DNA of 20,745 nucleotides from Candidatus Gastranaerophilales bacterium (GTDB taxonomy: Bacteria; Cyanobacteriota; Vampirovibrionia; Gastranaerophilales; Gastranaerophilaceae), in contig UNSK01000037.1 of NCBI GenBank assembly GCA_900552525.1, positions 1 to 20,745 on the forward strand. The letters are read 5' to 3'. The position numbers were made by a program, and so were the translations under genes. Shown in pieces: positions 14,752 to 20,745 of this stretch (positions are counted from its first letter, which is position 1; each line of letters opens with the position of its first letter). Under the pieces are notes generated by a model. The model saw only the letters and a program-made list of their open reading frames with translations. It searched no databases and was not told where the DNA came from.

Positions 14752-14764
14752 TAAGGATATTTTT

Positions 14765-15067
14765 ATGAGCGCACATAATTTCTGGAACAATTTCACACAT
14801 GGCTTTATGCACGGAATGTTTAGCAACAATCCGTTTTTTGGCGGTTGTATGGGCGGCTGGGGCGGCTTTTTCCAGTTTAATTCCTGTTTTAATCCTTTCT
14901 TCATGCCTTATACAAGCTGTATATCTCCTTTCCCGAACAATACAAGTTTATTTTTGGTTCCAAATGTAATGTCCGGTATTGGCTTCAGCCCTTTAATGCC
15001 TGATTTTGCAATGCCGGCGCCGAGTTTCAATATAGATATGAACAAACTCTTTCCTACAGATAAGTGA
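14765..15067 (+). CDS. Gly/Phe/Met-rich N-terminal part of an interrupted glucosaminidase gene
   Basis: The 100-residue product has unusual composition, rich in Phe, Gly, Met, Asn and Pro with few charges (for example FFGGCMGGWGGFF), and lacks a classical signal peptide or membrane helix. AAGGA lies seven bases before the ATG. It ends at a TGA (15065-15067), but the same frame stays open without another stop for 244 more codons, through a Thr/Lys/Ser-rich linker into the glucosaminidase domain that ends at 15799. The likeliest reading is one 344-residue protein split by a single nonsense codon, or read through at a TGA followed by C. As a free-standing protein it has no recognisable function. 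Confidence 0.6.
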   Translation: MSAHNFWNNFTHGFMHGMFSNNPFFGGCMGGWGGFFQFNSCFNPFFMPYTSCISPFPNNTSLFLVPNVMSGIGFSPLMPDFAMPAPSFNIDMNKLFPTDK

Positions 15068-15307
15068 CAGACTCCTGCCTATTCCAGTCCGCCAGCATTT
15101 GGTGATGTTTTTGTAAAGAGTTCAAATAATTCAGTAACAGTACCATCAATTGAAACTTCTGATTATAATTTCACATTCTCCAGTACAAAAACAAAAACTT
15201 CGAAAGCAGCAAAAACAAAAACAACACCTGCAACTTATCAGCCTTCAAGCTTATCAAGCACAAGAACTACTTCGCTTGCATCGCTGAAAGCTAAGCATTG
15301 GACAGAA

Positions 15308-15799
15308 ATGACAGACTCAGAAATGCGTCAGGTTTATGGTGATTACACAAGAGATATCACTACACCTTATAAAGGCACAGCAGCCGATTTAAATAAATAT
15401 CTTGAAGGAAAAGGCGTTTTAAGCGGTCAAGGGCAGGCATTTATTGATGCTCAGAATAAGTACGGCATTAGCGCATCTGCGCTAATTGGAATTGCAATGA
15501 ACGAATCAGCACAAGGGACAAGCCCTAATGCAAAAAACAAGAAGAATGTCGGCGGAGTTAGAATACCCGGCTCCACAACATTTAAGACATATAGCAGCGT
15601 GGCAGAGTGTATTGACGACATGGCTCGTTTCTTAAAAAACGGCTATGTTAATAACAAAGGGCGCTCTCTGACTAAGTTATATCAGATTAATGCGAAATAC
15701 TGCCCGAGCTCAGATCCGACAGATAAGAAGGATTTAAACTCTCTTTGGGCACGAAACGTTAACAAATATGCAAGAGAAGTAGAATCAGCTCTGGTGTAG
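15308..15799 (+). CDS. Glucosaminidase (GH73-like) domain, downstream of an in-frame TGA
   Basis: From the first ATG (15308) this gives 163 residues, but the frame is open from 15068. Homology to the neighbouring paralogue already begins upstream of the ATG (KHWTEM here, LHWTQM there), and no good ribosome-binding site precedes 15308, so an independent start is doubtful. The domain resembles GH73 endo-beta-N-acetylglucosaminidases: GIAMNES (E66 of the 163-residue form) matches the catalytic Glu helix, and FKTYSSVAECIDDMARFLKN is the typical 'F-x-Y-x-S-x-x-E-S' segment. Peptidoglycan hydrolysis is expected. The wider frame (15068-15307) encodes a Ser/Thr/Lys linker. It may be a decaying copy or be expressed by read-through. 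Confidence 0.7.
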   Translation: MTDSEMRQVYGDYTRDITTPYKGTAADLNKYLEGKGVLSGQGQAFIDAQNKYGISASALIGIAMNESAQGTSPNAKNKKNVGGVRIPGSTTFKTYSSVAECIDDMARFLKNGYVNNKGRSLTKLYQINAKYCPSSDPTDKKDLNSLWARNVNKYAREVESALV

Positions 15800-15819
15800 G
15801 TTTTTGTTTCCCGACAATT

Positions 15820-15889
15820 GGTCTACGTGCGTAGCACTGTCTTGCTCACCGCAAGCCGACGCCAGCCTGCGCCCTCCGCTCACTCGCGC
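15820..15889 (+). repeat. GC-rich intergenic repeat sharing word blocks with the tRNA-Arg cassette
   Basis: Three blocks recur from 10374-10467: GGTCTACGT (15820-15828 and 10398-10406), TGTCTTGCTC (15838-15847 and 10374-10383) and a 20-mer, CGCCCTCCGCTCACTCGCGC (15870-15889), matching 10448-10467 at 19 of 20 positions. The first two blocks are in swapped order. The region is much richer in GC than its surroundings and encodes nothing recognisable. Confidence 0.6.
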
Positions 15890-15919
15890 AAAAAAAAGCC
15901 GTTTCATTTGAGAACGGCT
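15890..15919 (-). terminator. Intrinsic terminator on the minus strand
   Basis: Stem AGCCGTT/AACGGCT with a 9-nt loop, followed on the minus strand by eight Ts. No minus-strand protein gene lies upstream of it, which is why a small RNA is proposed. On the plus strand there is no T-run. Confidence 0.7.
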
Positions 15920-15977
15920 ACCAGACTTGGGGAGGAGGTATGAAAAACCACTGAGGTTTTCCATATTATTTTTATCG
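15890..15977 (-). ncRNA. Candidate small RNA with exposed anti-Shine-Dalgarno stretch
   Basis: Read on the minus strand, TTGTTA-17-TAAAAA (16012 to 15984) could start a transcript near 15977. It would hold an 11-bp hairpin with a 5-nt loop (15965-15939), an unpaired C-rich stretch with CCTCCTCCCC (15938-15929), and a 7-bp terminator hairpin followed by eight Ts (15919-15890). One pair of the first hairpin is G-U on this strand but an A-C mismatch on the plus strand, and the T-run exists only on this strand. Both point to minus-strand RNA. The C-rich stretch could pair with ribosome-binding sites. No known family is recognised, and expression is not shown. Confidence 0.45.
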
Positions 15978-16099
15978 GCATATTTTTTATTTTCTTTAGA
16001 CTAAGTTAACAAATCTCATCTATACGATGTAGGATTTCTTTTTTGTAAATTTTCATTACAAAATCATATATATCTCTAAAGTTTGAAAAAAATATGCCG
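15976..16099 (+). promoter_or_regulatory. Structured leader upstream of the LysM-glucosaminidase gene
   Basis: A perfect 13-bp inverted repeat (CGGCATATTTTTT at 15976-15988 and its complement at 16087-16099) encloses 98 bases that contain a second perfect hairpin, TTTTGTAA-7-TTACAAAA (16041-16063). The ATG at 16149 follows 49 bases later, after AAAGGAT. It could be a leader RNA structure or binding sites; the AT-rich sequence makes chance partly plausible. The non-coding gap 15800-16148 otherwise holds the GC-rich repeat and the candidate sRNA. Confidence 0.35.
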
Positions 16100-16148
16100 T
16101 TATATCAAACAGAAAGAGATTTTATTATTAACGAAAGGATACTGAACG

Positions 16149-17258
16149 ATGTCTGGACTTAATGTCAAATTACAAAATGGTGGAACAGTTAATATCAATA
16201 CCGGTGAACATATTGATAATATCAAGAAAAAACTTGGCGAGGATATTGGTAACTTCTTTGAAAGCATAGACAACGGCAATAAAATACTTGATGCAAACGA
16301 AATAGATAAATTAAAATCAAAACTTATAGAGAAGAATTATAAGGTTGAAGTTGCAGCTGATGGTAATACGCCAGCAAAAGCATATAACGCAGCAATTCAA
16401 AACATCCGAAGCAAGTATGATCCGGAAAAACTCAAAAAAGATTTTAAAACAGAAGAAGCTGATTTGCATGAAATAAAACGCGGAGATTCTTTATACGCAA
16501 TCGCAAAAAATGCTTTGCGCAAAGAAGGCTTGCCGCATGATGCACGTTCGATAAATGAAAGAATCGGACAAATTGCCTGCCTTAACAATATTAACGACGT
16601 TAATAACGTAAAAGTTGGTACAAAATTAATAGTAAATCTTGCTGCACCGAAGGCTATACCACCCAAAGCAGTTGTCGCAGAAAATAAACCCGCACCAAAA
16701 ATTTCTAAAGCGGAGCCTAAACAAAACCCTAAAATATCACACAGCAGTGCTAAAAATTTACACTGGACACAGATGAGTGATGAACAAATGAGAGAAATAT
16801 ACGGTAATTACTCAAGAGATATAACCACTCCATACAGCGGTAATGCAGAAGACTTAAACAGATATCTAAAAGGTAAAGGTGTTCTTTCAGGGCAGGGACA
16901 GGCATTTATTGATGCTCAGAATAAGTACGGCATTAGTGCAGCTGTTCTTGCAGGAATTGCAATTTCCGAATCAGGAGGAACATCCTCTCTTGCGAGAAAA
17001 AGATTTAATGTGACTTCTATCAGCAGTTCACGAGGCTGGAGAAGATTTAACAATGTATCTGAATGTATAGATTATACAGCTTCAATGCTGGCAAACCGAT
17101 ATGTTAAAAATTCCGGTTTATCGGGAGTTTCCCTGAAAACTCTCTACCAGATAAATGCAAAGTACTGTCCTGTAAGTGATACCCGTAATAACAGCAGTAA
17201 TAACCGCTTTTGGGCGCAAAATGTCGAAAATAAAGTTAGGGAGATAGAGAAAGCATAA
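16149..17258 (+). CDS. LysM and glucosaminidase (GH73-like) domain protein
   Basis: A 369-residue protein. It has an EF-hand-like or Asn/Asp-rich segment (DNGNKILDANEI, 41-52), a LysM peptidoglycan-binding domain (about 107-163: HEIKRGDSLYAIAK ... VKVGTKLIVN, with an insertion that makes it longer than usual), a Pro/Lys/Ala linker (164-203) and a glucosaminidase domain (205-369) with the probable catalytic E274 in GIAISES. The C-terminal domain is strongly similar to that encoded at 15290-15799, so the two arose by tandem duplication. No signal peptide is present, although the domains act on peptidoglycan; export by another system, or release by lysis, must be assumed. AAAGGAT lies about 9-10 nt before the ATG. 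Confidence 0.85.
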   Translation: MSGLNVKLQNGGTVNINTGEHIDNIKKKLGEDIGNFFESIDNGNKILDANEIDKLKSKLIEKNYKVEVAADGNTPAKAYNAAIQNIRSKYDPEKLKKDFKTEEADLHEIKRGDSLYAIAKNALRKEGLPHDARSINERIGQIACLNNINDVNNVKVGTKLIVNLAAPKAIPPKAVVAENKPAPKISKAEPKQNPKISHSSAKNLHWTQMSDEQMREIYGNYSRDITTPYSGNAEDLNRYLKGKGVLSGQGQAFIDAQNKYGISAAVLAGIAISESGGTSSLARKRFNVTSISSSRGWRRFNNVSECIDYTASMLANRYVKNSGLSGVSLKTLYQINAKYCPVSDTRNNSSNNRFWAQNVENKVREIEKA

Positions 17259-17343
17259 ACAGCTATTTATTATCAAGATTTGTAAAAATATATTGAACAT
17301 GCTCTTAGTTACTGCTACTCTTTTATTAAGGGGATGGATTTTT

Positions 17344-18738
17344 ATGACAACATCATTTACTAATAAAAAGAAACAGCAGACAGACGATTTATCACAGCTT
17401 ATGCCTCAAAACATTGACGCAGAGGAAGCAATTTTAGGCGCAATTCTTGTAAGCCCTTCCTGCATGAACAAAGTTGTTGAGCATCTAAGACCGGAGTCGT
17501 TTTACAAACCTGCACATAGATATGTTTATGAAGCCATGCTCCAGCTCTACAACGGAGAAGACAAAATTGATATCGTATCTGTTTCCGATGTCCTAAACAT
17601 TAACCAGAAACTTGAACTCGTCGGCGGCAGAGCTTTTATTAACGATCTTAGCTACAAAACAATTACCACATCAAACGTCGAATATTATTCTAAAATCGTT
17701 CAGGAAAAAGCAATTAAGCGTTCACTCATTAATGCCGGTTCTGAAATCGTATCCTCCGGTTATGACCTTAACCCTATAGAAGAATCTCTTGAACTTGCAG
17801 AAAAATTAATCTTTGATATAGCATCTCAAAAAGCATCAAAGTCACTCGCTCCGATAAAAGATTTAGTATATGACACTTACGCAGAAATTGAAGAACGGTA
17901 CAATAACAAAGGTAAGCTTACAGGTGTTCCGACTAGTTTTTATGACCTTGATACAATGATGAACGGATTGCAGCGTTCTGACTTGATTATTCTTGCGGCC
18001 CGTCCTGCAATGGGTAAAACAGCATTTGCATTGAACATTGCTCAAAATGTTGCACTTCGTGCAAATACTCCTGTCGCAATATTCTCCTTAGAAATGTCAA
18101 AGAAACAGCTTGTACAGCGTCTTTTGTGTTCAGAAGCAGAGGTTGATACACAAAGACTTAAGACAGGAAACATGCAGGCAAAAGACTGGGAAAAGCTTGC
18201 AGTTGCAATGAGCAGTTTCTCAGAAGCTCCTATTTATATTGATGACACCGCAGGATGTACAATCACAGATATCAGGGCAAAATGCCGCCGCCTTGCAATG
18301 GCAGAAAAAAATCTTGGTTTAATTGTAATTGACTACCTGCAATTAATTGAAGGTACCGGCAGAGAAGACCGTATGCAGCAGATTTCCAGCATATCAAGAG
18401 GTTTAAAAATCTTAGCAAAAGAACTTAATGTTCCAATTATTTCACTTTCTCAGTTATCACGTGCAGTAGAGAGCAGAACTGATAAACGTCCGATGCTTTC
18501 AGATTTGAGAGAATCAGGTTCCATTGAACAAGACGCAGACATTGTAATGTTTATTTACCGTGATGAGTACTACAAAAACGCAAACGATGAAGAAGAGCAG
18601 GCTGAAAAAGCAGCAAATAAAGGTGAAGCGGAAATTATCATTGCAAAACACAGAAACGGGCCTGTCGGTACTGTTAAACTTCTGTTCCAGGGCAGTATTA
18701 CTAAGTTTAAAAACCCTATCAAAACAGATGTGTTCTAG
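17344..18738 (+). CDS. dnaB: Replicative DNA helicase DnaB
   Basis: A 464-residue hexameric replicative helicase. The N-terminal helical domain (about 20-120) starts with MPQNIDAEEAILGAIL, the DnaB N-terminal signature. The RecA-like domain has Walker A ARPAMGKT (219-226), the H1a-like FSLEM, Walker B LIVIDYLQLI (D330) and the SQLSRAVESR...DLRESGSIEQDAD segment. The length is normal and there is no intein. I chose the ATG at 17344 rather than 17293, since the upstream 17 residues are hydrophobic and not part of the family, and AAGGGGATGG lies about 10 bases before 17344. TTGAAC-17-TACTCT upstream is a weak promoter candidate. It is followed after 27 bases by mntP. Confidence 0.96.
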   Translation: MTTSFTNKKKQQTDDLSQLMPQNIDAEEAILGAILVSPSCMNKVVEHLRPESFYKPAHRYVYEAMLQLYNGEDKIDIVSVSDVLNINQKLELVGGRAFINDLSYKTITTSNVEYYSKIVQEKAIKRSLINAGSEIVSSGYDLNPIEESLELAEKLIFDIASQKASKSLAPIKDLVYDTYAEIEERYNNKGKLTGVPTSFYDLDTMMNGLQRSDLIILAARPAMGKTAFALNIAQNVALRANTPVAIFSLEMSKKQLVQRLLCSEAEVDTQRLKTGNMQAKDWEKLAVAMSSFSEAPIYIDDTAGCTITDIRAKCRRLAMAEKNLGLIVIDYLQLIEGTGREDRMQQISSISRGLKILAKELNVPIISLSQLSRAVESRTDKRPMLSDLRESGSIEQDADIVMFIYRDEYYKNANDEEEQAEKAANKGEAEIIIAKHRNGPVGTVKLLFQGSITKFKNPIKTDVF

Positions 18739-18765
18739 TGCTACGCTGCCGGATGGATTAAATAA

Positions 18766-19305
18766 ATGTCTTATTTTTCAATAATTTTACTTGCTATAGC
18801 TTTATCAATTGATGCCTGTGTTGTATCTTTTTCATACGGTCTGGCTTTTACTGAAAATCGTTTTAAAAATGCAATACGGCTTGCAGCGTGTACCGGTTTG
18901 TTTCAGGGACTCATGCCGGTTATTGGTTATTATCTTACGGGATTCGTAAAATCTTTTATTGAACCATATGCCGGATTTATTGTTTTTGCAATATTTACAT
19001 ATCTTGGGGTTAAATTTATAAAAGAAGCTTTTGAAAAAGAGAAAGAAAAACAGCTTTGCATTGACCTCAAATGCCTTTTACTTGTCGGAATTGCAACCAG
19101 TATTGATGCTTTTTCAGCCGGAATTTCATTATCACTTTTCGGAAATAGAATACTTAAACCTGCCATTTTGATTGGAGTTGTAACATTTATAAATTCTCTT
19201 CTCGGCTTTGGTCTGGGCGGAAAACTCAAAAAATTTCCGACAAAATGGCTTGAGATTACCGCCGGCTGCCTGCTGATATTATTGGGGCTTAAGAGCTTAT
19301 TTTAG
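18766..19305 (+). CDS. mntP: MntP-family manganese efflux pump
   Basis: A 179-residue membrane protein with six helices and the internal duplication of MntP (YebN, DUF204): LSIDACVVSFSYG (D16) and TSIDAFSAGISLSLFG (D114). The two conserved Asp residues are in the expected positions. MntP exports Mn(II). It lies 27 bases after dnaB with only a weak GGATGG before the ATG, so it is probably co-transcribed with dnaB. No yybP-ykoY (Mn) riboswitch fits in the gap. A weak AT-rich hairpin follows the stop, but no convincing terminator. Confidence 0.92.
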   Translation: MSYFSIILLAIALSIDACVVSFSYGLAFTENRFKNAIRLAACTGLFQGLMPVIGYYLTGFVKSFIEPYAGFIVFAIFTYLGVKFIKEAFEKEKEKQLCIDLKCLLLVGIATSIDAFSAGISLSLFGNRILKPAILIGVVTFINSLLGFGLGGKLKKFPTKWLEITAGCLLILLGLKSLF

Positions 19306-19357
19306 AAAATATTTACAAACTCTGCTAATACTAATTTCAAATATAGGTTTAGCGTGT

Positions 19358-19386
19358 TTGACTTATAATAATGTTTATATTATTAT
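19358..19386 (+). promoter_or_regulatory. Probable promoter of tRNA-Leu
   Basis: TTGACT (19358-19363) and TATTAT (19381-19386) are 17 bp apart. An AT-only 8-bp inverted repeat (19365-19386) occupies the spacer and -10 and may be chance. Initiation would be about 20 nt before the tRNA. Confidence 0.5.
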
Positions 19387-19414
19387 TGTCGTGTTGACAG
19401 CTGAATATTTATAC

Positions 19415-19501
19415 GCTCCAGTGGCGGAATCGGTAGACGCGTTGGACTTAAAATCCAATCGGGGTTCTCCCTCGGTGCCAGTTCAAGTCTGGCCTGGAGC
19501 A
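19415..19501 (+). tRNA. tRNA-Leu (TAA)
   Basis: An 87-nt class II tRNA: acceptor GCTCCAG/CTGGAGC with discriminator A, anticodon stem TTGGA/TCCAA with loop CTTAAAA (anticodon TAA), a long variable arm with an 18-nt insertion-type hairpin, and T arm GCCAG-TTCAAGT-CTGGC. CCA is not encoded. Confidence 0.95.
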
Positions 19502-19512
19502 ATTTTCTAAGA

Positions 19513-19537
19513 ACCTGCCAAATTGGCAGGTTTTTTT
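19513..19537 (+). terminator. Terminator directly after tRNA-Leu
   Basis: ACCTGCCAAATTGGCAGGT is a near-perfect hairpin (9-bp arms around one A) followed by a run of Ts. It lies inside the cassette, 11 bases after the tRNA. Confidence 0.85.
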
Positions 19538-19682
19538 ATGCTCACAGACGCTCGAAAAATAAATTTTCTCGCTTGCCAGACAGCGCCTGTGCAATCTAAG
19601 ATTGACTACGGCGCTGACGTTGAGTTGTCCTCAGTTCACCGGCTCTACGCCGCTGAATTCGGACATACTCCGAGCTGCCGTC

Positions 19683-19707
19683 TTCAAGTCTGGCCTGGAG
19701 CAATTTT
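19683..19707 (+). repeat. Outer copy of tRNA-Leu 3' end (att-like)
   Basis: Perfect 25-bp copy of 19482-19506; identity is lost at once on both sides. No acceptor 5' strand or anticodon arm precedes it, so it is not a second tRNA gene. Confidence 0.8.
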
Positions 19708-19710
19708 AAA

Positions 19711-19737
19711 AGACCTGCAGAAATGCGGGTCTTTTTT
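19711..19737 (+). terminator. Second terminator after the outer tRNA-Leu copy
   Basis: GACCTGC-AGAAAT-GCGGGTC (one G-T pair) followed by six Ts. Position and stem sequence resemble the terminator at 19513-19537, fitting duplication or displacement of the original tRNA terminator. Confidence 0.75.
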
Positions 19738-19758
19738 ATTTTATGATAAATTATAATT

Positions 19759-20640
19759 ATGCGAGATATCTGGAACCCATGGCACGGCTGTAAAAGAATC
19801 AGTGAGGGATGTGAAAATTGTTATATGTATTATCTTGACTCACTAAGGGGAAAAGATGGTGCAGAAATTTACAAAGTCAAAAACAATTTTGATTACCCGC
19901 TTCATAAAGATAGAAACGGCAATTATAAAATTAAAAGCGGCGAATACATAAGAGTATGCATGACTTCCGACTTTTTCCTAAAAGAAGCTGACTGCTGGCG
20001 TGAAGAAGTCTGGAAAATAATAAAAAAACGTTCTGATGTTATATTTATTCTGGTAACAAAACGCGCGGACAGAATTGAAAAATGTCTTCCGTATGATTGG
20101 AACGGCGGATGGGAAAATGTTTGGCTTAATATTACCTGTGAAAATCAAAAACGTGCGAATGAGCGATTGCCTATTTTACTTGAACTTCCATTCAAACACA
20201 AAGGTATTATGGCTGAACCGTTAATAGGCAAACTTTCCATCATGAAATTTCTACAGAGCGGACAAATTGAAAATGTCTGGGCTGGTGGTGAAAACTACGG
20301 AAGCAAGAAACCGCTCTTCTTTGAATGGGTTAAATTACTGTCTGATGAGTGCAAAGCAACAGATACCACTTTCTCATTTTTTGAAACCGGAAATGTTTTC
20401 ATAAAAGACGGCAAGAAAACAGTATTCACAAATAAAAAGGAACAGGCAAAAACAGCTTTCCTGCTGGATATAAATTATACCAGCAGCAGAGAACAGGTAT
20501 TCAAACTGGATTTACCTGCGCAATATTCTCAAATAGGGCTATTTAATCAAACAGACGAAGAAAAATATTTCAAAAATGAATGTCAGTATTGTTTTATGAA
20601 AAGATACTGCGCCGGCTGTTCAAATTGCGGCAAATGTTAA
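19759..20640 (+). CDS. DUF5131 (phage Gp37/Gp68-like) Cys-rich protein
   Basis: The 293-residue product opens with IWNPWHGCKRISEGCENCYM, the DUF5131 signature (WNP..GC..VS.GC..CY), giving C11-x6-C18-x2-C21, which could hold an iron-sulfur cluster or metal. Later conserved-looking segments are VCMTSDFFL (about 67-74), ILVTKRADRI (97-106) and VWLNITCENQ (121-130). The family is common in phages and resembles radical-SAM-like barrels, but its reaction is unknown. The C-terminus adds a dense Cys cluster, CQYCFMKRYCAGCSNCGKC (275-293), which suggests a second metal centre. TGATAAATT is followed by exactly six bases and the ATG, with no Shine-Dalgarno, so the mRNA is probably leaderless. It follows the tRNA-Leu cassette directly. 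Confidence 0.82.
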   Translation: MRDIWNPWHGCKRISEGCENCYMYYLDSLRGKDGAEIYKVKNNFDYPLHKDRNGNYKIKSGEYIRVCMTSDFFLKEADCWREEVWKIIKKRSDVIFILVTKRADRIEKCLPYDWNGGWENVWLNITCENQKRANERLPILLELPFKHKGIMAEPLIGKLSIMKFLQSGQIENVWAGGENYGSKKPLFFEWVKLLSDECKATDTTFSFFETGNVFIKDGKKTVFTNKKEQAKTAFLLDINYTSSREQVFKLDLPAQYSQIGLFNQTDEEKYFKNECQYCFMKRYCAGCSNCGKC

Positions 20641-20642
20641 TA

Positions 20643-20678
20643 AAAAAGAGGAGAACCAACACAAGCTCTCCTCTTTTT
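20643..20678. terminator. Bidirectional terminator between convergent genes
   Basis: A perfect 11-bp stem (AAAAAGAGGAG/CTCCTCTTTTT) with a 14-nt loop starts two bases after the DUF5131 stop. The A/T ends allow termination from both sides. Confidence 0.85.
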
Positions 20679-20696
20679 AGTAAGATTTTTAATGGA

Positions 20697-20745
20697 TTAA
20701 CCTTCAAGACCTTCTTTTTGTTTGTTTAACATATCTTGAATTTTT
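20697..20745 (-). CDS. C-terminal end of an unknown minus-strand protein (partial)
   Basis: The minus strand has an open frame from the window edge to a TAA at 20697-20699, giving 15 residues (KIQDMLNKQKEGLEG). It is placed 18 bases from a bidirectional terminator, as expected for a gene end. Too short to identify. Confidence 0.5.
   Translation of the reverse strand, partial: KIQDMLNKQKEGLEG

Larger units (their letters stand above)
19482..19707. other. GC-rich ~200-bp cassette bounded by copies of the tRNA-Leu 3' end
   Basis: A perfect 25-bp repeat covers the tRNA T loop to four bases past the discriminator (19482-19506) and recurs at 19683-19707, a period of 201. Between them are a terminator next to the tRNA, an AT-rich stretch, then a GC-rich stretch with TTGTCCTCAGTTCACCG, similar to the CCTCAGCTCAC block of the tRNA-Arg cassette. 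A second terminator follows the outer copy, as expected if the ancestral tRNA terminator had been displaced. A 77-codon open frame here (19523-19756) runs into the repeat and terminator and is unlikely to be real. No recombinase is present. Confidence 0.6.

Noticed and set aside
15065..15067. TGA read as selenocysteine or as a reassigned codon
   Set aside because: TGA ends other genes in the window, no selenocysteine machinery is seen, and the paralogue offers no aligned Cys at this linker position.
15940..15954. Tiny ORF (MKNH stop) after a perfect GGAGGAGGT, possible leader peptide
   Set aside because: The Shine-Dalgarno-like bases are the complement of the candidate sRNA seed. The spacing to the ATG is almost zero, and strand asymmetry favours minus-strand RNA.
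18739..18765. Manganese riboswitch before mntP
   Set aside because: Only 27 bases separate dnaB from mntP, far too short for a yybP-ykoY element.
19393..19405. TTGACA just upstream of tRNA-Leu as the -35
   Set aside because: Its -10 would fall at or inside the tRNA; the TTGACT-17-TATTAT pair upstream fits better.
19523..19756. 77-codon open frame after tRNA-Leu
   Set aside because: It starts inside a terminator and runs through the tRNA repeat and a second terminator; no ribosome-binding site.

Overview
The window is AT-rich and densely packed, with short intergenic gaps, tRNA genes that do not encode CCA, and a mix of Shine-Dalgarno-led and apparently leaderless genes. A SmtB-type (cyanobacterial-like) zinc sensor, a fused FeoA-FeoB, LysM/glucosaminidase proteins without signal peptides, and many small proteins of unknown function suggest a gut bacterium of the non-photosynthetic cyanobacterial sister lineage (Melainabacteria/Gastranaerophilales). 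This is an inference from protein style, not proof; a Firmicutes-like host is the main alternative.

Layout. 1-2400: the end of an unknown gene, then minus-strand genes for a degenerate PurN-like/PurD-like pair and two small membrane proteins. 2478-3452: tRNA-Met(CAT) and a kinase-fold protein. 3457-5426: a frameshifted Cys/His/Met/Pro-rich membrane protein, a C_GCAxxG_C_C redox protein, and a thioredoxin-CcdA pair. 5548-10330: a metal-homeostasis locus in which a SmtB/CzrA-type repressor is divergent from an operon of a Zn/Cd/Pb P-type ATPase, FeoAB and a small unknown protein. Each of its two promoters carries a 16-bp operator filling the -35/-10 spacer. 10359-10686: tRNA-Arg(CCT) followed by a GC-rich cassette of about 200 bp flanked by copies of the tRNA 3' end. 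10718-14655: a CgeB-like glycosyltransferase, then the minus-strand ftsH - RipA-like membrane protein - PAP2 phosphatase operon. 14765-17258: two tandem glucosaminidase-domain genes, the first interrupted by one in-frame TGA. Between them lie a GC-rich repeat and a candidate minus-strand small RNA with an anti-Shine-Dalgarno stretch. 17344-19305: dnaB and mntP. 19358-20745: tRNA-Leu(TAA) with a second tRNA-end-flanked cassette of about 200 bp, a DUF5131 (Gp37/Gp68-like) protein, and the end of an unknown minus-strand gene.

Main points of interest: (1) two different tRNA genes each followed by a cassette of about 200 bp bounded by a perfect repeat of that tRNA's 3' end, with GC-rich word blocks shared with a third intergenic site; (2) a candidate sRNA at 15890-15977 whose helix and T-tract work only on the minus strand; (3) at least four genes with exactly 6 nt between the -10 box and the ATG, implying leaderless mRNAs; (4) the mirror-image metal-sensor promoters; (5) the PurN/PurD-like pair lacking catalytic residues; (6) two genes broken by a single event (A7 frameshift, in-frame TGA), either recent decay or recoding. 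No CRISPR array, transposase or integrase was seen.
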